Origin: Arenibaculum pallidiluteum
GTDB taxonomy: Bacteria > Pseudomonadota > Alphaproteobacteria > Azospirillales > Azospirillaceae
Assembly: GCF_017355985.1 (NCBI RefSeq)
Contig: NZ_JAFIQU010000031.1
Span: 1 to 35,057 of the forward strand
Direction of reading: 5' to 3'
Length of the DNA stretch: 35,057 bases
Below are positions 1 through 7,432 of this stretch, piece after piece. Position numbers and translations under genes: made by a program. Each line of letters starts with the position of its first letter. Position 1 is the stretch's first letter. The notes beneath the pieces are model-generated. The model was given only the letters and a program-made list of their open reading frames with translations, had not been told where the DNA came from and made no database searches.

Positions 1-85
1 CATGACCGCCTCCGGCTCCGGCCATCTCCTGGGCAGGACAACAGGTCTTGCCTCGCCTAATTACGCAGGAACTGCCAAGGTAGTG

Positions 86-904
86 CTAGGCCGTGTCGCC
101 AAAGCTGCGTAACCAAACCATGAGCGAGGCGATCTGGACGAAAACGAGATAATGGGCATCGAGCTTGTCGTAGCGCGTCGCAACACGGCGGAACTGCTTC
201 AGCTTCTCAACCAGGCGCTCGACGAGGTTGCGCCGCCGATAGGCATCGCGGTCGAAGTCCGGGTTTTCGGGCTGGTCGGCGCGACTTGGAATGATTGGCA
301 CAATCCACTTGCGGCGAAGCGCCTCCAGAAGCCATGCGGCCCAATACGCCTTATCCGCGATGACGCTCCTGGGCTTCCAACGTGGCCGTCCCTGTCGGCC
401 GGTGCGTAGGGCTTCCTGCTTGAACAGCGGCTCGGCCCCGAGCAGGTCGTGGCGTTCGCCACCCGTCAGATGCAGTGCCACCGGACGCCCGTACGCGTCG
501 GCGCGTAGGTGCAGCTTGGTCGAGAAGCCGCCGCGCGACCGGCCGAGCGTTTGCTCGCCCGCCGCCTTGCGCGCCCCGGCGGCATGGGCATGGTCGCGGA
601 TCACGCTGCTGTCGAGCATGTGCACATCGCAACCCGCATCCGTCGCCATGGCGGGCAGTTCCGCAACGACGCGGCCTCAGATCCGGGCGGCGGTCCAGCG
701 TTGCAGACGCCGCCAAGCCGTGCGCCAGTTCATCAGGTCTGCGGGCAGATCGCGCCATGGTGAGCCGGTGCGGTCCAGCCAGAGGATGGCCTTGAGGAAG
801 CGTCGACGATCGAGGGATGTCCGTCCTGTCCTGGGCTTTTGGGGTGGCAGCAACGGTGAAAGCCGACGCCACATGGTGTCGGAGATCATTGTCTTGGTCG
901 TCAC
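86..904 (-). pseudogene. IS5-family transposase, interrupted by one in-frame TGA
   Basis: The reading frame is continuous from a GTG at 904 (ATG at 889) to TAG at 86, except for one TGA at 677-679. The N-terminal piece (about 75 residues, helix-turn-helix-like, with SPWRDLP) and the C-terminal piece (DDE catalytic part: LDSSVIRDHAHAAG, VIADKAY, LVERLVEKLKQFRR) are in the same frame and 9 codons apart. Relatives usually have a Trp at this place (pattern RW..A.VW), so TGG to TGA is the simplest explanation, not the programmed frameshift used by some IS5 members. DDE transposases cut and rejoin the ends of their own element. I could not find matching terminal inverted repeats around 60-90 and 905-960, so the limits of the element are unknown. 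The copy is probably inactive unless the TGA is read through. Confidence 0.85.
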
Positions 905-1052
905 CCGGTCCAGATGCGATCAGCCCGGCTCGGCGTCAGCCCCTTGGCTACGCGGCGTAGCCTCTCGGGCAATCCGAAACTCCGACCTACATGTCTCCCG
1001 CTGCGCAAGTATGATGCTGGGAGCGATTGACCGTCGACGGGGAAGGACAAGG

Positions 1053-1913
1053 TTGTCTCGGGCTTTCGGTTTGCTTAGCCGCGAGCGCATGGCCTGGGTG
1101 CCGGTGAGGACCGGCGAGTCGGGCGATCGCGTCTACCGGCGGGAGGATGGACTCGCCTACGCCAAGATCGTGTCGGCTCAGCGATCTGGAGGCCTTGCCG
1201 GCGAGCGCGACCGGCTCGCGTGGCTCCATGCGCTGGGTTTTGACAGCCCCGAGGTCGTCGACTGGCGCGAAGCCGAGGATGGCGCGTGCCTGATCATGAG
1301 GGCCGTCCCCGGCGTTCCGGCGAGCGAGCTCTCAGGCTCCGATCTGCTCAGGGCCTGGCCGTCGATCGTTCGGCAGATCGGAGCTCTCCATGAGCTTGCA
1401 GTCGACCGATGTCCCTTTGATCGCGGTCTGTCGCTCATGTTCGGGCTGGCCGCGGATGTCGTCGCCCGCAATGCCGTCAATCCCGAGTTCCTGCCGCCGG
1501 AGGACCGGACGCTGCCGGCGGCCGACCTGCTGGCGAGGATCGCCGACGAGTTCCCGGTCCGGCTCGTGCAGGAGGCGGCTGACCGCGTCGTCTGCCACGG
1601 CGACGCCTGCATGCCGAACATCATGGTCGACCCGGAGACACTCCGGTGCACCGGCCTGATCGACCTCGGCCGGCTCGGAAGGGCGGACCGCTACGCCGAT
1701 CTCGCCCTGATGATTGCGAACGCCGGCGAAAGCTGGGCGTCGCCGGGTGAAGGCGACGAGGCCTTTGCGATCCTGTTCGACACCCTCGGGGTGGAAGCCC
1801 CGGACAGGGAGCGCCTGGCCTTCTACCTGAGGCTCGATCCGCTGACCTGGGCCGCACCGGCCGGGAACGGCATCGAGGACCCCGCACAGGCCGAGCCGGA
1901 CCGATCTGCATGA
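1053..1913 (+). CDS. APH(3'')-family aminoglycoside (streptomycin) 3''-phosphotransferase homologue
   Basis: The protein follows the APH(3'')-I/StrA family along its whole length. It has the N-terminal VPVRTGESGDRVYRR segment, the Lys-containing AKI strand, GERDRLAWL, the catalytic HGDACMPN loop (His near residue 182), IDLGRLGRADRYADLALM with the metal-binding Asp near 204, and a C-terminal APDRERLAFYLRLDPLTW block. Family members transfer the ATP gamma-phosphate to the 3''-hydroxyl of streptomycin in the cytosol. The start is uncertain: TTG 1053 follows a GGGGAAGG-like ribosome site and gives about 20 residues before VPVR, as in StrA, while ATG 1089 gives a 274-residue form. The stop overlaps the next ATG as ATGA. 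The catalytic residues seem intact. The real substrate and whether it gives resistance cannot be told from sequence; it may be a chromosomal ancestor-like enzyme. Confidence 0.88.
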   Translation: MSRAFGLLSRERMAWVPVRTGESGDRVYRREDGLAYAKIVSAQRSGGLAGERDRLAWLHALGFDSPEVVDWREAEDGACLIMRAVPGVPASELSGSDLLRAWPSIVRQIGALHELAVDRCPFDRGLSLMFGLAADVVARNAVNPEFLPPEDRTLPAADLLARIADEFPVRLVQEAADRVVCHGDACMPNIMVDPETLRCTGLIDLGRLGRADRYADLALMIANAGESWASPGEGDEAFAILFDTLGVEAPDRERLAFYLRLDPLTWAAPAGNGIEDPAQAEPDRSA

Positions 1914-2494
1914 CCAGCGGCCAGCGACCCGAGACCGACTATCGTTCGATCATCGTCGGAGCGTTTCCAGACCTGCACGGCTCGACCTTCTCGCTTGTCA
2001 CGCAGGGCTGGCACTCGGTGGCGGTGGATGTCGACGACCAGCTGATCTTCAAGTTCCCGAGGCATGACGTCGCCCGGGCGGCGCTGCTGAAGGAGGCGGC
2101 GCTCCTCAGGATCATCCGTCGGGCCGTGCGTTTGCCGGTTCCGGACTTGACCCTCCACGACGGCCCACCCGTCTTTTCGCGCCATCGAAAGCTGAAGGGC
2201 GGCTACCTCTTAGCGGAAGTCTACGAAGGTCTCGAGGAAGCCGCCCGTGCTCGACTTGGCGCTGCCCTGGGTGGCTTCTACCGCGACCTGCATGCTCTCG
2301 ACCCGGACGTCATGACCGCCTGCGGCGCCACACCGGTTCAGTCCTGGCAGCCACCGGAAGCCATCCGGCGCCGGGCCGTTCCGTTGCTGCCGGAGAAGCT
2401 GCGGGGCTGGGCCAAGACGGCGATCGACGCCTGTGACCGTTCACTTCTACTGACGTGGTCGAGGCGAAGGCGTCATGCGAGCCCTCAGGCGTGA
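1910..2494 (+). pseudogene. Truncated aminoglycoside phosphotransferase-like protein
   Basis: This 194-residue frame starts inside the stop of the APH(3'')-like gene (ATGA overlap), so the two were made as an operon. The N-terminal part resembles the kinase-like fold of the APH/choline kinase family: YRSIIVGAFPDL, a glycine-type QGWHSVAV turn, LIFKFPR carrying the ATP-binding Lys, and LLKEAALLRII with the pairing Glu. Family members are usually about 270-300 residues and need a C-terminal HGDxxxxN loop and an IDF/IDL metal site. Neither is present before the stop at 2492-2494, and I see neither in the following 130 bases. The last 20 residues are basic and unlike the family, which suggests a deletion or frameshift near 2430-2460. 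It is probably a non-functional relic. It is not StrB-like, so this is not a standard strA-strB pair. Confidence 0.65.
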
Positions 2495-2623
2495 CGCAAA
2501 GCCGGGCGTCGTGGTTGCGCGGCTGGCGCAGGTCAGGAGCAGGGGGGTGCTTCCGATCAGAAGCTTCTTGCCTACAGGTCAGCTCGGATTCATTGTCCCT
2601 ATCCTTCGAAAGGAGATGCCTGA

Positions 2624-3091
2624 ATGTCGCCCGACGAGTCCGCCCAGTCTGCCGCTCCCGACCTCATTGCCCTGACGGCCGAGATCACTGCAGCCTACCT
2701 ACGCGGCAATGCCATCCCGGCGCCGGAGCTGCCTGATGTGATCACTGCGGTGTTCGCGTCGCTCAAGGGGCTCGGCCAGGCGGAACCGGTCGAGAAGGCC
2801 CAGGAGCCCGCCGTGCCGATCAAGCGCTCGGTCACTCCGTCCGCGATCGCCTGCCTGGAGTGCGGGAAGAAGCAGAAGATGCTGAAGCGGCATCTGATCG
2901 CGGCGCATGGCATGGGTCCCCAGGGCTACCGGGCGAAGTGGGGCCTGCCCGCGGAGTACCCGATGACCGCTCCGGCCTATGCCGCGCAGCGCTCCGAACT
3001 CGCCAAGGCCACCGGCCTCGGCAAGCGTCCGCGGGACAAGGCGAAGCAGCGCCGGTCGAGCACGCGGGGAAGAGCGGCCAAGGCTTCGTAA
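2624..3091 (+). CDS. MucR/Ros-family zinc-finger transcriptional regulator
   Basis: The 155-residue protein has the standard MucR layout: an acidic-hydrophobic N-terminal helix region (ALTAEITAAYLRGNAI), a proline-rich linker, then the C2H2-like Ros finger CLECGKKQKMLKRHLIAAH and the following MGPQGYRAKWGLPAEYPM block that is near-invariant in the family, ending in a basic tail. MucR proteins bind AT-rich promoter DNA and oligomerise through the N-terminus. They control exopolysaccharide, motility and cell-cycle genes in Hyphomicrobiales. A good ribosome site (GGAGATG) sits about 7 bases before the ATG. It stands alone: the upstream genes are accessory and the downstream genes are convergent. 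Alphaproteobacteria often carry several paralogues, so this need not be the master MucR. Confidence 0.93.
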   Translation: MSPDESAQSAAPDLIALTAEITAAYLRGNAIPAPELPDVITAVFASLKGLGQAEPVEKAQEPAVPIKRSVTPSAIACLECGKKQKMLKRHLIAAHGMGPQGYRAKWGLPAEYPMTAPAYAAQRSELAKATGLGKRPRDKAKQRRSSTRGRAAKAS

Positions 3092-3342
3092 CGGCAGGTT
3101 TGCCGTACGCCGCCGCATCGCGGTACCCGTGAGCGGCGTCCCCGTTCAGGGCATCCCGGCGATCGGGTCCGCGATGCTTGCCTGTTCGTTCGAGAGCCAG
3201 GAGGGGCAGAAGGCCGCCACCGAGAACAGAAGCAGGGGAGCGGGGACAGCAGGGCCCTGATGAGGGACTCGTTCCGGCGACATGCGGCTTCGCTTTGCCT
3301 GTGTCGTCCGTCGGCGCCTGACCGTCGATGACGTTCAGGGTC

Positions 3343-4968
3343 TCAGGGCGAGCGGCGGAACCCGTCGAGAAGGGCTTCGACCAGCGGCTCGATCTGGTAG
3401 GGCTTCGCCAGAACCCTGAACCGGCCGCCGACGGCCGCGACGTCCTCGCTGTACCCGGTCGCCAGCAGCACCGGCAGCTCGGGATGGCGCCGTCGGGCTT
3501 CGAGCGCCAGCTCGACGCCATTCATCCCAGGCATCACGACATCTGTGAACAGAAGGTCCGGAGCCTCCCGCTCGAGCGCGGCAAGCGCCTCCTCTGCGTT
3601 CACCGCACGTTGCACGACGAAGCCCGCCTCCTCCAAGGCCGTGCCAACAATGCCAGCGACAAGTGGATCATCCTCCACCATCAGGATCCGCCTCCCCGCG
3701 GCCTCGTCGGGCGCCGAGGGGGGCACAGTGGTCTCCACCGCCGGCACCTCGGCCGAGCGCGGCAGCAGCAGCGTCACAGTAGTTCCCCGGCCTGGCGCGC
3801 TCTCGATCTCGACGACGCCTCCCGACTGCCGTGCGAAGCCGTGTACCTGGCTGAGGCCCAGGCCGGACCCCTTGCCAGCCGCCTTGGTCGTGAAGAAGGG
3901 CTCGAATACCCGCGCCAGCACCGCGGGCGGCATGCCGGTCCCGGTGTCGGACACGGTCAGACGGACGAAATCCCCGTCCACTCCTGCCGGGCTACCGGAT
4001 GCGGCCGCCGCGTTCTGGGCCGCGATCGTGAGCTGCCCGCCCCCCGGCAGGGCGTCGCGGGCGTTCAAGGCCAGGTTCAGCACGGCCAGCTCGAACTGCG
4101 TGGGATCGACCTTGACCGGCCACAGACCGGGCTCGATCGCCACCTGCAGCTCGATGTCCGCCCGCAGCGCCCGGACGAGCAGCTCCGTCATCCCGAGCAG
4201 CTGGGCGCGGATGTCAGTCGGCTCCGGCCGCAGGGCCTCGCGCCGTGCGAAGCCCAGCAGCTGCTGTGTCAGCCGGGCGCCCCGATCGACGGCCTGCCGT
4301 CCGGCATCCAGCAGGGGTGCGATTTCCGGATCCTTCACTTTGCGATCGACCAGGCGCAGGCACGCCGCAAGCGCCTGAAGCAGATTGTTGAAATCGTGCA
4401 CGACCCCGCCCGTGAGCTGGCCCAGGGCATCCATCTTCTGCAGCTGGCTTACGCGGGCCTCGGCCGCCAGCTTCTCGGCGACCTCCTCGGCGACGCGGCG
4501 TTCGAGCGTCGTGGCCAATTCGTGGAGTTCATCGAGCCGCGCCCGGGCTTCGTACTGCCGGCGCCGGCCGCGCAGGGCCGTCGTTGCCGCGCTGACGAGC
4601 GTGGACGGATGGAACGGCCGCTCCAGCAGCGCGACATTACCCAGCACGTGCTGAAGGCGCCGCAGCTCCGAGTTGCGCTCCAGTCCGCCGCCGCGCTCGG
4701 TCAGCAGCAGGAACGGGAAGTCGGACCAGGGCGGCTGCCGCTGCAGCCAAGCGCTCAGCGGGCGCAGATCGGCAGTGCGGAGAACCTCCTCCGTCAGCAC
4801 CGCCAGCCCAGCGCCCCGCGCCACCTCCCGCAGCAACGCCGGCAGGTCGGGGCATGCTTCGGCCTCGAGGTTGGCCTCGCCGAGCAACGCCACGGCCACG
4901 GCGGCGTCGCGGCCGCGGGGCGCCAGGACGAGGACACGCTCGGGCGATAACGGTTCCCCGGTCGTCAC
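3343..4968 (-). CDS. Hybrid sensor histidine kinase with C-terminal receiver
   Basis: 541 residues. The N-terminus (about 8-130) has the alternating pattern of a receiver domain, but where the phospho-acceptor Asp should lie it reads LAVLTEEVL, so it is probably a pseudo-receiver. A coiled coil (about 135-180) leads to a DHp helix with HDFNN (His191). The HATPase domain shows NLALNARDAL (N box), DTGTGM (G1) and GKGSGLGLS (G2). A canonical receiver follows, with MVEDD, the Asp of FTDVVMPGMNG (about 476) and the Lys of LAKPY. No membrane segments or PAS domain are seen, so it is cytosolic and its input probably comes from the pseudo-receiver or a partner. Its ATG overlaps the stop of the KaiC-like gene by four bases, which points to functional coupling with that ATPase. 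Kinases next to KaiC-like proteins are common in this order. Confidence 0.93.
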   Translation of the reverse strand: MTTGEPLSPERVLVLAPRGRDAAVAVALLGEANLEAEACPDLPALLREVARGAGLAVLTEEVLRTADLRPLSAWLQRQPPWSDFPFLLLTERGGGLERNSELRRLQHVLGNVALLERPFHPSTLVSAATTALRGRRRQYEARARLDELHELATTLERRVAEEVAEKLAAEARVSQLQKMDALGQLTGGVVHDFNNLLQALAACLRLVDRKVKDPEIAPLLDAGRQAVDRGARLTQQLLGFARREALRPEPTDIRAQLLGMTELLVRALRADIELQVAIEPGLWPVKVDPTQFELAVLNLALNARDALPGGGQLTIAAQNAAAASGSPAGVDGDFVRLTVSDTGTGMPPAVLARVFEPFFTTKAAGKGSGLGLSQVHGFARQSGGVVEIESAPGRGTTVTLLLPRSAEVPAVETTVPPSAPDEAAGRRILMVEDDPLVAGIVGTALEEAGFVVQRAVNAEEALAALEREAPDLLFTDVVMPGMNGVELALEARRRHPELPVLLATGYSEDVAAVGGRFRVLAKPYQIEPLVEALLDGFRRSP

Positions 4969-6467
4969 GCCTCGTCGGCCCCGAAGGCGGGACCATTGCC
5001 GCGGCCGACCCAGGTCGGGATCCCCTGCAACACGCCTTGAAACTCATGCAGGGCGTTGCCGACGGTGATGCCCTCCCGTCCGATCCGGAACTCGCGGATC
5101 GTCGCCTCGTGCTCGCCGCTCCGCTTCTTTACCACCGAAACCGCGCGCCGGACCGCCCCGACTGCCTCGAAGTAGCGCAAAAGGATCACCGTGTCGGCAA
5201 GATAGGTCATGTCTACTGGCGCCTTCATGTCGCCCACAAGGCCGTGCTGGGCGACAGTCAGGAAGGTCGTGGCACTCTGGCGGTTGAGGTACTGGAGCAA
5301 CTCGCGCAGGTGCAGCAGGAGGAAGGTCTCGTCCGGCATGGCCGCCTGATAGCCGTTCAGGCTGTCGATCACGACGGTGCGCACTCCGTCGCCGTTAACG
5401 CGGGCGCGGACCCTATGCGCGAATTCACCGGGCGACACCTCGGCCGCATCGACCTGTTCGACGAACATCCTGCCGGCCGCCTGCATCGCCGCGAGGTCGA
5501 TGCCCAAAGCTCCAGCCCGGTCGAACAGCAGGCCGACGTCCTCCTCGAAGGCGAACAGGGCGGCGTGCTCGCCGCGCTCTACGGCGGCGGCGGCGAAGCA
5601 CAGCGCGAACACCGATTTGCCGGTGCCGGCCGGGCCAAGGAGGATCGTGCTGGTGCCACGATCGACGCCGCCGCCCAGCAGGGCGTCGAGCCCGGTGATC
5701 CTGCTGGGCAGCCGATCGCGGGCGGCGCCCCCAGCCTTGTGCTCGGCGGCGACCAGGCGCGGGAACACCCGAAGGCCGCCGGTCTCAATCGTGAAGTCGT
5801 GCCAGCCCCAGCGGTAGCGGCGGGCGCGGTACTTGAGGACGCGCAGCCGACGCCGACCGGCGCCGTAGGCAGGAGCCATCTCCTCCAGGCGAACCACGCC
5901 GTGCGCGATGCTGTGCATGGTCCTGTCGTTCGGCTCCGCGGTCAGGTCGTCGAGCAGCAGAACGGTGGCGCCGTGGCGGGCGAAATAGTGCTTGAGCGCC
6001 AGGACCTGCCGGCGATACCGCAAGGATCCTTGGGCGAGCAGCCGGATTTCGGAGAGGCTGTCGATGACCACGCGTGAGGGCTTGGCGCGCTTCACCGCAT
6101 CGAAGATCATCCGGGTGGTTTCGCCGAGCTCCAGGTCGGAGGAGTAAAGCAGGCTCTGCTGCTGCTCGGTGTCGAGCAGGCTTTCCGGCGGCACCAGCTC
6201 GAAGACCTCGACGCCGTCCAGTGACCAGCCGTGCGAGGCCGCGGTCTCGCGCAGCTCGTGCGTGGTCTCGGAGAGCGTGACGTAGAGGCCCACCTCGCCC
6301 CGGGCAGCGCCTTCCAGCAGGAACTGGAGCGCCGCAGTGGTCTTGCCGCTGCCGGGGGTGCCCTCCAGCAGGTAGATGCGGTCGCGGACGAGGCCGCCGC
6401 CGAGCACGTCGTCGAGTTCGGCGATGCCGGTTCCGGCCTGCGCGGTCGTGTCAGGGCCTTGTGCCAT
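4965..6467 (-). CDS. KaiC-like double RecA-domain ATPase
   Basis: 500 residues with two tandem KaiC/RecA-type domains. Domain 1 has Walker A GTPGSGKTT (36-44), LSETTHELRE for the catalytic acidic residue region, and Walker B-like VVIDSLSEI. Domain 2 has Walker A GPAGTGKS (279-286), FAFEED, and VVIDSLNGY. The family (COG0467, signal-transducing RecA ATPases) includes the cyanobacterial clock protein, but no kaiA or kaiB is nearby, so a clock role should not be assumed. The gene lies between a HigA-like regulator (17-base overlap upstream) and a hybrid kinase (ATGA overlap downstream), an arrangement that suggests one signalling module. Proteobacterial relatives have been linked to stress responses. 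Start at ATG 6467, with no better alternative. Confidence 0.92.
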   Translation of the reverse strand: MAQGPDTTAQAGTGIAELDDVLGGGLVRDRIYLLEGTPGSGKTTAALQFLLEGAARGEVGLYVTLSETTHELRETAASHGWSLDGVEVFELVPPESLLDTEQQQSLLYSSDLELGETTRMIFDAVKRAKPSRVVIDSLSEIRLLAQGSLRYRRQVLALKHYFARHGATVLLLDDLTAEPNDRTMHSIAHGVVRLEEMAPAYGAGRRRLRVLKYRARRYRWGWHDFTIETGGLRVFPRLVAAEHKAGGAARDRLPSRITGLDALLGGGVDRGTSTILLGPAGTGKSVFALCFAAAAVERGEHAALFAFEEDVGLLFDRAGALGIDLAAMQAAGRMFVEQVDAAEVSPGEFAHRVRARVNGDGVRTVVIDSLNGYQAAMPDETFLLLHLRELLQYLNRQSATTFLTVAQHGLVGDMKAPVDMTYLADTVILLRYFEAVGAVRRAVSVVKKRSGEHEATIREFRIGREGITVGNALHEFQGVLQGIPTWVGRGNGPAFGADEA

Positions 6468-6807
6468 GGGACCGTCCGATCTCCGTTAGCAGCGTGTCGG
6501 GAAGCGTATGGGCGGGGATCTTGGAAAGTTCGTCGGCCAGGGCGTTCTCGGCATCCCGGAGATCGCAGGCCATCTGCAGGCCGAGCCAGAAGTCAGGCCT
6601 CGTGCCAGACAGGCGTCCGAGCCGCACGGCCATCTCGGGCGAGACGGCGGCCGTTCCCGCGAGGATCTTGTGGAGCGACTGGCGGGTGACCCCCAGCTCG
6701 CGGGACGCGCGAGAGACCGAGAGACCGAGCTGCGGCAGGACCTGCTCGCGCAGCACCGTGCCGGGGCGTGGCGGCGAGTGGTGGGGTATGCTTAGTTTGC
6801 GGGGCAT
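6451..6807 (-). CDS. HigA-family (XRE) antitoxin-like regulator, no toxin partner
   Basis: The protein carries the HigA addiction-module pattern: PPRPGTVLREQVLPQLGL, then a Cro/C1-type helix-turn-helix (SVSRASRELGVTRQSLHKIL), AVSPEMAVRLGRLSG and PDFWLGLQMACDL. HigA binds its own promoter and normally neutralises a HigB RelE-fold RNase encoded just upstream. No HigB-like frame exists in the 560 bases upstream. The start is taken at ATG 6807 because a promoter-like pair sits just above it and the homologous part begins soon after; ATG 6837 is possible. The last 17 bases overlap the start of the KaiC-like gene in another frame. This suggests it has been recruited as a regulator of the kaiC-kinase operon, though that is inference. 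Confidence 0.82.
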   Translation of the reverse strand: MPRKLSIPHHSPPRPGTVLREQVLPQLGLSVSRASRELGVTRQSLHKILAGTAAVSPEMAVRLGRLSGTRPDFWLGLQMACDLRDAENALADELSKIPAHTLPDTLLTEIGRSHGTRP

Positions 6808-6836
6808 TCGGGGGCTCACGCTGCGGCCAATGGCCA

Positions 6837-6865
6837 TCTGTAAGCCCATGGACTACATCTGGCAA
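6837..6865 (-). promoter_or_regulatory. Candidate sigma-70-type promoter of the higA-kaiC-kinase operon
   Basis: On the minus strand TTGCCA (6865-6860) is followed after exactly 17 bases by TACAGA (6842-6837), a fair match to -35 and -10 boxes. Transcription would begin about 20 bases before ATG 6807. HigA-type proteins normally bind over such promoters, but I see no clear operator repeat. Confidence 0.35.
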
Positions 6866-7340
6866 GTTTGACCCACGCTAGATCGGGAACGTCATGTCAT
6901 AGGACACCGCTCCGACCGATCCCGCTCGCCGTAGCTAATGTGAGCCAGTTGCGATGATTGCGAGCGGCTACAGCTACGCGGCGACGAATGCCGCTCGATC
7001 AGCTGGCGCTGCGCGCGTGTCTCCATGCGCCAACCGGCGCCCGGTGTCTGCATGTGGCACTCCATCGCAGTGGTCCCGGCGCCAAGCAGGACCGGGACGC
7101 CTGTCATCCCCTCGCGATTGATTACGGCCGCTTCAACCGTTCTGCCGGGGTCAGGGATCGACACCGCGACGGGCCGGCAGGCTCTCGATCGCCGAGATCG
7201 TTTGCCGCAGGAGGAGTTCGGGGCAGCATTTGCCGATCAGGGCAGCGATCGGCACGCTTCCGGGAGTTGTGAAGTGGGACGTACAGTCCGCACCGCCAAT
7301 ACCCTCCGCAGGCGCTCCCGGGGCAAGGCGCCGCTCGGCG
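6866..7340. other. Intergenic stretch without a recognisable gene
   Basis: Between the HigA-like gene and the chemotaxis receptor, open frames of up to about 100 codons exist on both strands (for example 6892-7164 minus), but none has a recognisable domain, a ribosome site or neighbours to support it. No HigB toxin, small RNA or repeat is visible. Confidence 0.5.
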
Positions 7341-7368
7341 CGGGGAAGGTCCGGGGGACCTTCGCCCG
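7341..7368 (-). terminator. Candidate terminator hairpin after the chemotaxis receptor gene
   Basis: GAAGGTCC (7345-7352) and GGACCTTC (7356-7363) form a perfect 8-bp stem with a 3-base loop, extended outside by GGG/CCC after a one-base bulge. It lies about 70 bases beyond the receptor stop at 7433. There is no T-run on the minus strand, so intrinsic termination is not assured. Confidence 0.35.
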
Positions 7369-7432
7369 GTGGGAGCCTCGCCCCGCAGTTCACGGGAGGG
7401 GATCGATCGGAGCCGAGGCTGAGGCGCACGAC

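Noticed and set aside
60..960. Terminal inverted repeats of the IS5 element
   Set aside because: I compared the bases around 60-100 with 900-960 in inverted orientation and saw no convincing match; the ends remain undefined.
4965..6467. KaiC-like protein as part of a circadian clock
   Set aside because: No kaiA or kaiB is present in the window and KaiC-like ATPases in proteobacteria often serve other signalling roles.
6892..7164. Frame of 90 codons upstream of the HigA-like gene as a possible HigB toxin
   Set aside because: It lacks the HigB/RelE pattern (GWRLHPLKG..., W.I.F), has no ribosome site, and does not overlap the HigA gene.
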